Source of the DNA: Nigrospora sphaerica
Taxonomy: Eukaryota; Ascomycota; Sordariomycetes; Amphisphaeriales; Apiosporaceae
DNA length: 64,000 nt
Direction of reading: 5' to 3'
Assembly: GCA_018287875.1 (NCBI GenBank)
Contig: JAGVVL010000017.1
Coordinates: forward strand, 1,984,001 to 2,048,000
The position numbers and the translations under genes are program-made. The stretch's first letter is position 1; each line of letters starts with the position of its first letter. Shown here piece by piece: positions 35,363 through 47,412 of the stretch. Below the pieces are notes generated by a model. The model made no database searches, had not been told where the DNA came from, and saw nothing but the letters and a program-made list of their open reading frames with translations.

Positions 35363-37207
35363 ATGCTCTCGCTGACCTCCTTCAAAGGCTTGGCGGCAGG
35401 CCTGCTCCTTTCTGGACTCGCCGTCGCCGTGCCGGCTCCAGGCTCTGATGTTACGGCGTTGGAGTCGCGGGGCCCCGGGAGCTGTCACCGTCCGGACAAC
35501 CGTAGGTGTTGGAGCGATGGCTTCGACATCATGACCGATTACGAGTTGAACGCCCCTCCGGGCCAAAACCGACACTACGAGTTGACCCTTGACGAAGTGC
35601 ACAACTATACCCTCCGAGATGGCCGTGTATTGCCCAAGGCCATGCTCATTAACGGCCAGTTCCCTGGCCCGACCCTCTACGCCGACTGGGGTGATGAGAT
35701 CTCTGTCAAGGTCACCAACAACGCCAAGAGCGACGGGTAAGGGCGCCCCTGAACGGCTTAGACCTGGCAATGAAATTGACTTGCCTCCGACAGTACCTCT
35801 TTCCACTGGCACGGTATTCACATGCGTAATAACAACATCAACGACGGTGTCAACGGCGTGACGGAGTGCCCGCTGGCCCCCGGCAAGTCCAAAACCTACC
35901 ACTTCAAGGCGATGCAGTACGGCACCACTTGGTACCACTCGCACTACTCGGTCCAGTACGGCGACGGTGCCTGGGGCGCGATTGTGATCAACGGGCCGGC
36001 CAGCACCAACTACGACGTTGATTTGGGCGTCTTTCCCATTAGTGACAGCTACGACTCCACCGCCGAAGAAATCACACGCAAACTGTTGACGCCTTCTTCC
36101 CGAGGCGGCCCGCCGAACAGCACCAATGTTCTGTTCAACGGCACCAACATCCACCCCGATGACGACCCGTTCAACCCCACTAGGGGTGAATATGCCACCG
36201 TCAAGCTTCAGCGCGGCAAGCGGCACCGGCTGAGGCTCCTCAACCCCTCGGCCGAGAACAACTTCCAGGTTGCGCTGAGGGACCACTCGATGACGGTCAT
36301 CGCGACTGATCTCGTCCCCGTCAACAGCTTCCAGACGGACCGTCTCTTCATCGGTGTCGGCCAGCGTTACGACGTGCTCATCGACGCCGACCAGCAGGGT
36401 GGCAACGGCAACTTTTGGTTCAACGTGACCTTCAGCAAGACGGACGCCTGCGGCAACGCCAACCAGCCTGATAAGTTGGCCGCCATTTTCCGCTACGACG
36501 ACGCCGAGGAAGTGTTGCCCCCGCCCAGCGACCCCAAGACGCAGCTGGCCGATGTCGACCTGCACTGCCAGGACAGCCACGACTTCCGCCCCGTCCTCAG
36601 GCGCCTCCCCAACGAGACGGCCTTCGGGTTGGCCGACGGGCGCCAGATGAACGTCAACGTGAATTCGGTGTGGTGGACGGTCAACGGCATCAACACGACG
36701 GTGGACTGGGACCGGCCGGTGCTCGACTACATTCTCGAGGGCAACACGAGCTACCCGGTGCAGGAGAACCTGCAGTTCATCGAGAAGGCCGGCGAGTGGA
36801 CGTTCTGGATCATCCAGAACAAGCTGCCGGCCCCGGTGCCGCACCCGATTCACTTGCACGGACACGACTTCCTCGTGCTCGGGTCGCGGAGTAACGCCAA
36901 CTTCGACTACGCGCTGGACATGCCGGGCCTCTTCAACACCGACAAGGAGTGGACGCGGCGCGACGTCACGATGCTGCCCTCGGCCGGCTGGGTCGTGCTG
37001 GCCTACCACGCCGACAACCCCGGCAACTGGCTCGTGCACTGCCACATCGCCTGGCACGTCGCCGGCGGCCTCGCCTACACCGTCGTTGAGCGCCGCGACG
37101 AGCAGCTCGCCCGGCTGCCCCAGGCTGACAAGGACCAGTACCTGCAGACGTGCGCCGAGTGGCGCGCCTTCAACCAGCCCGACATCCAGTTCGACTCGGG
37201 CATCTAA
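35363..37207 (+). CDS. Laccase (ascomycete multicopper oxidase)
   Basis: Exons 35363-35736 and 35794-37207; 595 aa. It oxidises phenols with reduction of oxygen to water, outside the cell. Residues 1-22 (MLSLTSFKGLAAGLLLSGLA...) are a signal peptide; a propeptide probably follows. All four copper clusters are present: HWHGIH (about 129-134), WYHSHY (about 171-176), HPIHLHGHD (about 475-483) and HCHIAWH (about 540-546), with Leu at the likely axial position of the type 1 copper. The protein ends in DSGI, the C-terminal DSG[L/I/V] plug characteristic of ascomycete laccases, here without the usual extra tail after it. Many N-glycosylation sequons are present. The start at 35363 is chosen because it begins the signal peptide; the frame is open upstream to 35165. 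Confidence 0.96.
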
Positions 37208-39540
37208 GCCGCCTGCTGTCGGGGCTGGGCCGAGACGCCCTTCGTCCTCGGGCCCCTCCTTCGCGCGCGTTGGCGATAGAACCACGGGCACGTCAGCGGC
37301 CTCACCTCGCCGTCTGCCTGATAATCCTCGCCGAGAAGGCCCCCTGATTGGGGAGCCGGCGAATTCGCTCTCGCTTCGCCTCGTCGATCGCGGTAGGGCT
37401 GAAACGGGCTGGCTTTTGGGAGGGGGGTGGAGAAAAGCGGCAGTTCATTGGCCCTGGCCGCGCCACGGATTCGGAAGGAATGCTGACTACATATTCACAC
37501 GGGCCACAGAGATTTTTTGTGGCGCTGGCGCTTGGGAGTACTTTTTTCCTTTTTCCCCTTCTCGGCGGGCTCCCGTCATTGGTTGGAGTTTGGGGGGTTT
37601 TGGGAAGGGCTTTTTACGGAACCACGGTGTAATTGGGTGGTCTCCATGTCTGCTGTGTGCTGATAGGGGCGAGACGGCCTGGGGGCGTTCACCAAATCAT
37701 CGGCGCCAAAGCTTACATCTTCACCACTCATGGGCGGCGCCATACAACGGATACACGTACACGGAGCACGGCACTTGCACACGGGGACGGGGGAGGCTGA
37801 CTTGCGGGAGTGGTGATGTGGTTGGTTGGGTGGCGATCATGGTCAGCTGGTGTCTCGGCGCCTTTTATTCTCTACTCGCTCGATGTCTTTCTTCGTCTCC
37901 TTCTTCGTCTCTTTGTTCTCTAACCGGATAAGGGAGACGGAGCCCTTCTGTTTCTATAATAAAAACAACATGCTTTGGGATGGTACATGAAACATTTCAT
38001 TCTTACTTACCTCTCGTGTGAGCGGCCGAATCGGTTTCTCTGATCGAATCATGATGACTGGAAGTAGCGGAAAACTGGGCAGTCGGAGATCGTTCTGGCC
38101 GATTTGGCAGTGCTGACCACAGTTTGGTAGCAGCTGGTCACCAAAACCACTTGATAGACGTTCTTTCCCTGCTCTCTCCTACTCATCCATCCTACCCTGG
38201 TTTCCCCGTGAGAGAGCACTGCAGCATGGCGATTGATTCTGGCCAGTGCAGGAAGGCATGTGCATATTCAGTCAAGCCGTTGGAATGGTGTTCCATATGC
38301 AAATGCTGTGTTTGAAATCCCCAGCAAAGATTAACTGACAAGCCACGGGTGGGGGCCCTGATTCTGGATTGCTGCTCCAGCGCGAAAAGCCACCCGTCTT
38401 GTAACCGGGGCTGTGATATCTGCAACACGCCATGGGAAAAGCTACACGGAATTCCGATATACCTTGACAAATTTGCGTGTAAAACGTGGTTTATGTGTCT
38501 TGCTTCTCCCGACCAAGAACCAGGATGCCAGAATGTGCTAGGTTAAATATGTTTCCACTTGTGTGGCTTGGGGTTGATGTGTGTGTAACGGAAAGAGAAA
38601 ATGCTGATGGGCAATGGGAAGCGAACCGAGTTGACGACTGCGCTCTTGGGTGCTTGAGAAAATTACATGGCCATTCACTTTGGGCGAGGATAGCAACACA
38701 ATGAGGTAGTCAGTCCGCGAAGCACTTCTAGAAACATGAGAAAAACACGTCCCAAAGGGGTAGTAGGTACAGCGTACGTCACACGAGTTGTGCGAAGCAA
38801 GACGCTTGGACCACTCGACTAGCGCCCCCTTGTCCCAGGTGTTCGGCATAATTGGTTGTTGCGTGCCACATATTCCGGCAGGTGCATATCCAGGGCTCAC
38901 CTCCACATACCCGATCGGGCACTGCATCGGAGCCACTGGCCGGCACTCGGACATCGTCCATCTATCCCGTCACCCTCTCCCATCGTCCCCAGGCGCTGTG
39001 AGACTGGACCGGAGGCTCATGGGCAAGCAATTCATTCCGTCCCGTCCAACAGCCTATCCAGTACGGAGTACACGCGCCTCGTAGCATCGAATCGACACCC
39101 ACCAACGAGCGCGTGCGTTCCCGCTATCCACCATATTCCGCACTCGCCTTCCCGACGTCCCCATATTTGTCTCCAGATCCCTCCCCACTCCGTTTGGCGC
39201 GTCGGTTGTTGCATCGTCTCTCCTGGTCTCGTGTTGTTTTCTGCCTTTCGTGGTCTTCATCGCTCCATGGGCCCCCGGCCAGCGCATCGACGATTGTTTC
39301 CCTCTGTTGGCAGCGCCCACACAAACCAGTCTTCCGCTGCTTGGAAGAGACGCGCCTCGGCCCATACGCCAACACTACGCACGCATTCACCTGGACACTA
39401 AAAACCTGCCGGTCTTATTACCTACACACTCCGTCAGTCATTCACCGCTAAGGCAACTGAGCAAGAGTGCTTCAGCGGATTAAACTCAGCCATCCGCGAC
39501 CCGCTCTCTGCCCCATTGGCGACGCGCCAACCGGTCAATA
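37208..39540. other. Intergenic region
   Basis: No gene supported across 2.3 kb. The left part is the laccase 3' region (T-rich, around 37505-37560); the right part is a CT-rich upstream region of the chromodomain gene. Confidence 0.45.
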
Positions 39541-41008
39541 ATGGCCGCCCTCGTCAAACGATTCACCGGCTTCATGTCGCCTGCACCCAAGTCATCCGCA
39601 CCCAAACGTATCCCGTCTGCCACCGTCGCCGCCCCCCCGTCGCCATCGCAAGACGCCGTCATGAATAAAGCAACCAAGCGCAAGGCTGATCCTTACGAGG
39701 ATTTCGACGGTGAGGGTAAGTCCATGTGCCTGGCGCGTCGCCGTCCGGGCCTCCACCTCCTGCCGTGGAGGCCCGGTGGTCTTATGCGCGTGGATGCGCG
39801 CGCGCGTGTACGCGCGCATTGCGCATTGCGCCTCCTCCTAACGTACGACAAGGTTGACATGGTGTTATATAGGCTCGGTGCCAGAGTCATCACCTGCTAT
39901 CTCGCTGAGGACCTCGTCGCGAAGGTCCTCCGAAGCCCTTGCATCCGGTCGTAAGACGTCGGGGCGCGAGTCGGTGGGCAAGGCTAGTATGTTGCCCCTT
40001 GTCTTGCGGAGTGCCGGAGCGGAGGATCACTAACTCAGCCCCTTGCGTCAAACAGAGCGCCGCAGCCGGGCCTCGTTCCAGAAGTCTGCCGCCGCCGATA
40101 GCTTAAGTTCGCCCAAGTCCGCCGTTGGTGAAAGGGAGCCTTCTGCGCAAGTCAATGGCGATGCCATCACAACGACCAGCGAGGGCAAAGCCAAAGCACC
40201 AATGGCCCCCATGGCCACCATGGACAGCCTTGGTCCCCTTGGTTCGTCTGCCACTTTCTCTTCGTACCGGCACGTTCATCTAAATCCTTTTGCAGAGCCG
40301 CTTGACGACAGCAGTGCCGTTGTGAACCTCCCGAAGCCGTCTGCCAGCAGCGAGAGATCCGCGCGCGAGGAACTCGTCACGGGCAAGGCGAAGCGCACTA
40401 GCGATACAGAACCCGCCCGCGGTAAAGAGCCCACCAGCGATGGCAAGTCGGATGCAACGGAGGAGCCGAATGATGAGGAATCCCCGGTGGACAAGGATGC
40501 TGATAACTTGGTTGAAGCGGCCCTGGAGAATCAAGAATTCGATGAGACGGCCCAAGATGAGGAGTGTGAGGTCGAAAAACTGCTCAAACACCGCCGGCTC
40601 CAGGATGGCAGTGTTGAAATGCTGGTCAAGTGGGTCGGCGAATCCGAGGAGGAGGCCACATACGAGCCTGAGGAGGAGATCCAGAGAGGCGCCGCCGAGG
40701 CCCTCTACGACTACTGGAAAGCCCAGGGCGGACGCACAGAAGCGCTCTTCCGCAAGCCTAAGAACCCGCCGGCCGAGACGTACCACGTCTTTAAAATTCT
40801 TGGCCACCAGAAGCAAAAAGCCGTATTCCAGTTTGAGGTGCAATGGGTTGGGTACCCCGCCACCCCCAAGAATACTTCGAAGGAGACGGAGACGAAGCTC
40901 AAGAAGGTTTGTCCGAACCTCGTCGCTGAATACTGGGAGAGCGTGGGCGGACGCGAGAATCACCTTGGCAAGCGCGGTCGCTCGGTCAAGAAGGCGCGGA
41001 CTCGATAG
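39541..41008 (+). CDS. Protein with two chromodomains
   Basis: Exons 39541-39715, 39873-39986, 40056-41008; 413 aa. The first half is disordered, basic and Ser/Pro-rich (SSRRSSEALASGRK and similar). An acidic segment leads into a chromodomain at about residues 265-325: ECEVEKLLKHR...G-S-VEMLVKWVG...ATYEPEEEI...LYDYW. A second copy of the same fold follows at about 345-400: YHVFKILGH...FQFEVQWVGY...TW-like position lost...LVAEYWESVGG. In each, an aromatic cage residue near VKW/VQW-V is visible. Such proteins bind methylated histone tails; this one has two chromodomains rather than chromo plus chromoshadow as in HP1. Probably a nuclear chromatin reader; I do not recognise a named orthologue. 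The ATG at 39541 starts exon 1; introns are 157 and 69 nt. Confidence 0.85.
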
Positions 41009-42090
41009 GATGCTGGGATAGATGTAAGAAATAGGCCGAGCTACAAGGACGGCCAAGAACCTGTGGCAGGTTTTCCACCCCCCCCCCCCCCCCCTATAGG
41101 CAGTGCGTATAGCTAGGTCAAGCAAGAGAGCATGGAGGGTGCTGAGTTGACGTGACCGAGTTGAGAATCATTTTCAAGTGTTGCTCTCAATGGAAGGCGG
41201 CTCGGCCTCGGGCCAGCACTGCCAGTTACCCGGGTTGCCGGGCTTTGCAAGACCGGCCGGGGTGTTGTTTGATTTTACCAGGACCTGCTCATTGAACCTA
41301 CACGGGCAGCTTCCGTGGTGCTGTGGCTCGGGGGAACACACGGAACGACACATGTGCCGCCCCATTTCATAGCCAGCGAGGCCGGCCGGCGGGGAAAGTC
41401 GACAGGGCCGCCACGTGGGCGACATGATGGCGAGGGACGAGGCTGAGATCCGGGCCTGTAAGCTGGATGCGCCAGCGTGGGATGGGACGGGGTGTGTGTC
41501 GACGAGCAGGGGGCTGGTGACGGAAACGGCGTCGAATGAAAGGCAGACGTTGGCAGCCATGGCGACGCACACGACCAACCATCTACCTGACATGCAGCTT
41601 GATGGATACATTGCACCAACACCCCGACCCAGAGTCCCGGGACGTGGAAGGAGGCGGTAGGTACTTGAACCAATTCCAAGATCCATTGGACGCATGCATG
41701 TCGTCCATCCGTTGCCGCCCAGGGGGGGCCCGCGAGCGAGTGGGGCTAACCGCCTTCCAATCTCACGAGGACGACCTACCATGCCCAGCATCATGCGCCG
41801 GTGTTTTTCCCTCTTCCCTTCCCCAGACCAAGCACGAGAGATCTTCAGGGTCCGCGATGTCGAACCGCCCTTATTGACCGCGCCCGCCGCCGCAGAGGCC
41901 CGCTCGGCATGCCACTCATTTCAGCACCAGCACACGCATAGTCTATCCCAGCCTACCTGTCGCACGCCATTCATTTGACACGCTCCTTGCTTTTGACACC
42001 CTCCATTCGTTGACACAATTCTTGCTTTTTCGTCGTACTGTTTGATTCCCGGCGGACACGCGCGTTGTCGGGTCCGCTCCTTTACCGACG
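41009..42090. other. Intergenic region with a C17 tract
   Basis: Contains a 17-base C run at 41078-41094, shortly after the chromodomain stop codon, then GC-rich DNA with no recognisable gene, and the upstream region of the secreted protein at 42091. Confidence 0.45.
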
Positions 42091-42912
42091 ATGCGCCTCC
42101 GCGCTGCCTTCCCGCCCGCGCTGGGGTTGTCCGTGGCGCTGTGGGCCGTCGCGGGCGCGGCCGACGAGACCGGTGGCACGGTCTGGGTGACGCCGCACGA
42201 CAGCTACTCGTCGTCGGTCGGCGTGCTGGGCTGCAAGGTGGACACGAACCGCATCGCGTACTGGCCGGCCGCCGTCGACTGCGACAACGTGTGCGTGGAG
42301 CTCGCGCTCGGCGGGCGCGCGGTAACGCTGCTGCGCGTCGACCAGTCGCAGGGCGCGCACGACGTGTCGTACGACGCCTGGAACTACCTGCAGACGGGGG
42401 CGTCGGCGCGGGACCAGCCGACGGCGGGCGGCGCCGTGGCCATGACGTGGCGGGCGCGGCCTGCCGACGACTGCCGCGGCCTGCTCCACACGCCGGGCCA
42501 CCGGCTGCCGCTCAGCGCCGCCAACAGCATGAACTTCCTCGCCAGCTGCCTCGCCGCCCGCCCCGACAGCTGGGTCGCCCGCAACTACGCCCTCTACAAC
42601 GTCCTCGACCCCCTATGCGCCTGGGGCCGCGACGAGGCCTGCGCTCTGCCCCCCGGCTTCCCCGCCGCCGCCAACCAGCCCACCTGCCCCAGCACCCTCG
42701 GCGCCCCCGCCGCCCTCGCCGGCGCCCCCGTCTACAACATCCGCTACCCCACGGGCCAGGAGGTCGACGCCGTTACTGGCGCCGTCGCCGAGCACGGCAG
42801 CGGCGCCGGCGCGGGCCCGCGACCGCCCCGGCGGACGTGGGTGGTGGCCGTCGTGCTGGGGGCCGTTGTAGGGTTGGTGTCTGGGAGCGCGGGGCCCACG
42901 GGGCGGTTTTGA
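42091..42912 (+). CDS. Secreted protein, possibly double-psi beta-barrel type, with hydrophobic C-terminus
   Basis: Single exon, 273 aa. Residues 1-23 are a signal peptide (MRLRAAFPPALGLSVALWAV). The core begins VWVTPHDSYSSSVGVLGCK, then YWPAAVDCDNVCVEL, LLRVDQSQGAHDVSYDAWNY, and later cysteines in DDCRG, LASCLA, PLCAWG, EACALP and PTCPS. I remember similar fungal secreted proteins with a GVLGCK...DC..(I/V)CV...SYDAWNYL pattern, often uncharacterised and sometimes grouped with RlpA-like double-psi beta-barrels; that assignment is tentative. The last 30 residues (WVVAVVLGAVVGLVSG) are hydrophobic after a small/Gly region, so it may be GPI-anchored or membrane-attached. Third codon positions are almost all G or C. 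Confidence 0.78.
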   Translation: MRLRAAFPPALGLSVALWAVAGAADETGGTVWVTPHDSYSSSVGVLGCKVDTNRIAYWPAAVDCDNVCVELALGGRAVTLLRVDQSQGAHDVSYDAWNYLQTGASARDQPTAGGAVAMTWRARPADDCRGLLHTPGHRLPLSAANSMNFLASCLAARPDSWVARNYALYNVLDPLCAWGRDEACALPPGFPAAANQPTCPSTLGAPAALAGAPVYNIRYPTGQEVDAVTGAVAEHGSGAGAGPRPPRRTWVVAVVLGAVVGLVSGSAGPTGRF

Positions 42913-44432
42913 TGATACCGGGCGAAGACGTTTGATTTTCTAGCTTTCGCGAGATATTACTATTCGATACCCTTTGGGATTTGAGGAAGGAGGAGGAGGA
43001 GGGGCCACAATGCGCCGAAACCTTCGGAGGAAGCTACGTCTTGCCGGAACGGGGCTGAGCCTCGTGCGGACATATTCCGCGGTGCGCGAGTTGGATTTTG
43101 ACCGAGGCAGCTTTGGGAGGAACAGAGATGGCAGGGCTTCCCTATGTCAGGAGAACACCTGATAATCTCTACTTGAACATTTAAACAACCTTGCACGCTT
43201 TTGAAACTCTCCCTCAGGCCACTCGGCAGCCTTGGAAACACTCCACCCAATTTAAGTGCAAGGAAACGATGCAGCGCGAGGATGTTGTCGCCCTCGATCC
43301 TGTATGAGACGCCAGAACAGGCCTCGTATTATAGGGAGGCCATCTTCTAGGCTTAAATCATAGCTCTAGAAGTCGATGCATGGGAAATCTGTTGTGGCAT
43401 AGTTGTCTACGAATTCATTGCCCGCCCATGGCGAGCAAACAAATATAGCGGGATTCGGGATTAGCAAGCGCAATAGGCGGCCTTTGAAACCACCCTGAAG
43501 ACCCAGTATCACTAAAAGGCAACGCTAACAAAGCAACGACCTTTCGGCATTTCCCTTTTGCCGCGGTGCCGTCATTCTGGTTCTGCGTGCTCGGAAAAAG
43601 ACGACGAGTAACACACTGGGAGTGTGGACTGGACGCCGACGCCCGCCGGGAATGGCTGACAGCCACCGAGCAGGGGATTTCGGTAAAGTGATGCGAAGCG
43701 CCTGGGATTGCGGGCTGGCGGACTGCTTCCCAGGGCCACGGTGGCAGGTTTAGTGATGTGGGATGGGAATGGATCTTGGATCTGGGTTGAACGTCGGTGG
43801 CATCTATCTACCTTGCAATTCTGGATGCGCGACCTCTTCATGGCATCGTGTATCTGGAAACTGGAGGCTTGGCCACATCGCAGAGGTTGGGCTCGCTGGG
43901 TTACCCGAGGACGATTGATTAACCGCCCATAACCGATACCGAGGGGTCTGGCAAAGATACCGGCATTATCCAGGGTACATGGCAACAGGACGTGGGGAAA
44001 TTGGGAACCCCCCGTCCAATCTAGCATCTCTTGGCAGCGTGGGACGGGCCCGGGCTCGCACGTCTAAAGGCTCCGTTCGCCTCTGTCGACAGGCCCCATG
44101 AACTGCCGCGGGCGTTGCCTCAACCGCTATCGATAAGCAGCCCGAGGTCATTCCTATTCAACCGGAACCAACAAGGAGCGGCGCGGGCGGACAATGCTTC
44201 TACGAGCGCCCGCATCGCCAGTGTATCTGACTTGACTTTTTGGACCTCATTCCTGCTTTTCAAGCGACCGACCAAGACGACCGCGTGTTATTGCTGCTAC
44301 TTAGATTACCGCAGGAGAGCGACGCAGATTGTGAACTACGCCACCACCTACCCAGACCTTAGAACCGTTGGCGAAGAAGCACTGGCCCGATTCCCCTTAG
44401 TTCGGTAAACCGCCTTGGTGATCGAACTTAGG
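42913..44432. other. Intergenic region
   Basis: No gene supported in 1.5 kb. The part after 44100 is the probable promoter and 5' UTR of the FAT1-like gene, whose first coding exon is only 13 nt. Confidence 0.45.
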
Positions 44433-46816
44433 ATGGCAGCTCTAGGTAGGTCAATTACTGGCGCACACGCGCTGTGCGCCCCAAACGAACCAACCCCCCC
44501 CTTCTGAGCGCTTTGGGTGACGCCGACACTGACACTGGCTATTCCTTATCCCGCACGCAGCAGTTGCCTCCGTCGCCGCCACCACCGCTGGCCTGTCCTA
44601 TCTCGACGCCAAATACCACGTCCGCCAAGACTGGAAAATCATCCGCGGCAAGAAGAAGGCCGCGAGGCTGCTGGAACAAGCCGGTGAGTGCTTGCGCACC
44701 TTGCGCCTGCGCCCGTGGCACGGGAACGTCTGCTAACCCCCCATGGCCACGCCCCAGTGAGGGAGAAGCGCGTCTCGCAATGGTATTTCTTCGAGCGCCA
44801 TGCGCAGCAGAAGCCCGGTGCCGAGTGCATCTGGTGGCGCCCGCGGAGCTACACGTTCGCTGAGGCCTACCACCGCTCCTGCCAATTCGCCCAGTTCTTC
44901 CTGGCGCGGGGCGTCAAGCCCGGCGACCTGGTGGCCTTGTTCATGGCCAACAGCCCGGATTTCCTCTTCGCCTGGCTCGGCCTGTTCGCCATCGGCGCCG
45001 CCCCGGCCATGATCAACCACAACCTGAGCAAGGCCGCCCTGCTGCACTGCTTGGGCATCGCCGAGTGCCCGCTCATCCTGGCCGACGGCCGCCCGGAACT
45101 GCTCGAGAGGATAGACGAGATCCAGGAGGAGCTGGCCGCCAAGGGCGTGACCGTGGTGAAGCTGGCCGAGGCCAAGGCCGAGATCGCCGCCCTCGCGGGC
45201 GACCGGCCGGGCGATGAGCTGAGGGCTGGCGTCACGCCCGGGTCGCCCTTCGGTCTCTTCTACACGAGGTATGTTGGCAGGCGCGCCTTTCACGGAACCC
45301 GGAGGCTAAGAGACGCAGTGGAACGACGGGTTTGCCCAAAGCCTGCATTATTCCTGGAGCCGCTGGCTTCATGCATGGAGTGAGCGTACGTTCCCCATTC
45401 GATGCCAGGCATGTCGTGGAAGCCGTATGCTGACAGCAGACAGCGAGAATGTGGCCTCGCCTATGTCGATGGCGAGAATGAGCGGTACTACGATTGCATG
45501 GTAAGAGAAATGTGAAAGAGCGCATTGCCCGGCGGACGCTGACCCCTTGCAGCCGCTTTACCACGGCACAGGTGCCATTAGTGGCATGACGCAGATTTTG
45601 GTAAGTCTCTGTCGCGTTCGAGGCACTTGGCTCCCATCGCTGACGTCTCGCGCAGCTTGGAACCACGCTCTGTCTCGCTCCCAAGTTCAGTGCCTCGCGC
45701 TTCTGGGACGACATCCGGGACTCCAAGGCGACTTGGTTCGTGTACGTGGGCGAAACTGTTCGGTATTTGCTGGCAGCGCCGCCCTCTCCCCGCGATAAGG
45801 ACCACAATGTCCACTCCATCTACGGGAACGGGCTGCGTCCCGACGTCTGGAAGGCATTCCGCGACCGCTTTGGAATCACGCGCATATACGAGTTCTTCAA
45901 CAGCACCGAGGGTATGCTGGCGCTGGACAACCCGGCACGGGGCGACTTTCTCGCCCACGCCGTCGGCCACCACGGCCTTCTCATGCGTAACAGGTACCAC
46001 AACATCTTTATCCCCGTTGAAATCGACACGGACACGGGCGAGATTGCCCGAGACCCCAAGACGGGGTTCGCCAAGAGGGTGCCATACGAACAGGGCGGTG
46101 AGATCCTTGTGGCGCAGCCGAACCCCTACACGCCAGCATTCGTGGGCTACCACAAGAACAAGGAGGCGACGGACAAGAAATTCGTACACAACGTCTTCAG
46201 GAAGGGAGACACGTACTACCGAACCGGCGATGCGCTTAGGCGGGATAGCGATGGACGGTGGTTCTTCATGGACAGGTATGTGGTGTCCCCCGCGGGCGAG
46301 ACCGGCGGCTACTGACAGGCAAAACAGACTCGGTGATACATTCCGATGGAAGGGTGAGAATGTATCCACCGCCGAGGTTTCCGAAGTGCTCGGGCGTTAC
46401 CCCGGAGTGCTTGAAGCCACCGTGTATGGCGTAGGACTGCCGGGCCACGATGGCAAGGCCGGCATGGTTGCCGTCTACATCGACCCGACAGCCAAGTCGT
46501 TCGACTACGATGGGCTCCTGAAGTAAGCTTGCGATTACCAGTCATGGCTGCTACAGCTCCGCTAATTCCTCCCAGGCACGCACGCACACACCTGCCCAAG
46601 TACGCCGTCCCGATTTTCGTCCGGCAGATCAAGGAGCGATCGGCGACGCACAATAACAAGCAGAACAAGGTACCGCTGAAGAACGAGGGAATCGACCCGT
46701 CCAAGGTCAAGGGTGATCCGCTGTTCTGGATCAGCGAAAACGGCAAGGGTTCGTCCTACGTGCCGTTTACCGAGAAGGAGTTCAGGGAGCTGAGCGAGGG
46801 CAAGGCGAAACTATAA
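44433..46816 (+). CDS. fat1: Long/very-long-chain fatty acid transport protein, acyl-CoA synthetase (FAT1 type)
   Basis: Exons 44433-44445, 44561-44683, 44758-45268, 45319-45385, 45444-45500, 45553-45600, 45656-46275, 46328-46522, 46576-46816; 624 aa. It activates long or very long fatty acids with ATP and CoA and couples this to uptake at membranes of ER, peroxisome or lipid droplets. The P-loop-like AMP motif TSGTTGLPKA (about 215-224) spans the third intron. Further FATP motifs: YDCMPLYHGTGA, FVYVGET, IYGNGLRPDVW, FNSTEGM, YYRTGDALRRD and DRLGDTFRWKGENVSTAEV, followed by the C-terminal LPKYAVP-F and NKQNKVPLK segment. The N-terminal helix (MAALAVASVAATTAGLSY) is a membrane or peroxisomal anchor. 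The gene is split by eight introns, most of 50-58 nt, with exons as short as 13, 48 and 57 nt. The model keeps frame through every junction. Confidence 0.93.
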
Positions 46817-47412
46817 TAGCATGCGGCTAGGTGGAGCCGGGTACACACAAGGGCAGTACAGGATATGCATAATATTGGTGCACACATGTCTCTCTAGACT
46901 CTACCTAGAGATGATTACTAGCAAAGCGTGCCACTGCTACACTCGAGTAAATAACCGGACTGAAGACGCCTTCTCGCCAAGCCGTAAGACGCCGTGAAAT
47001 GTTTTTTGTGGTTGCTGCAACCGGTCGTTTAAAGCGACGCAAAGCACGTGCTCAGAAAACCCGGGGCTGGGCAAGACTGGGCCGTCGTCGTCCTCGTACG
47101 TGCGGGCTTTCGTGATTTTGGGTTCGCATGCCCTCAGTGTGCCGGCCAAGACAAGATATGTGACATTGGGCGAATGGCAAGACTTCCAGGAGAGCGCCCA
47201 GACCGCCAGGGGCGATGGCGCAAGACCCCCGCTTTACCGTGTCACTTTTTGCAACTGCCGCATCGAGACGTTGGGACTGAAGCGCATTCGCAAAAGGAGG
47301 GCGATCTCCCGTATAAATGCAGAGAGCGGCCCGATGCCGTGCATGTGCTTGAGCCGCTCTGTATCGCATCGTTGCCAGCTCGGAACAGAACAGCGCCGGC
47401 ACCGTCCTCGAG
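46817..47412. other. Intergenic region with promoter of the permease gene
   Basis: No gene seen. A TATA box at 47312 lies near the right end. Confidence 0.5.
47312..47318 (+). promoter_or_regulatory. TATA box of the amino acid permease gene
   Basis: tataaat lies 101 bases before the ATG at 47413, in a normal position for a fungal TATA box. Confidence 0.55.

Noticed and set aside
35354..37291. A 645-codon open frame on the minus strand opposite the laccase
   Set aside because: It mirrors the laccase coding exon; high third-position GC opens the antisense frame, and its translation has no domain.
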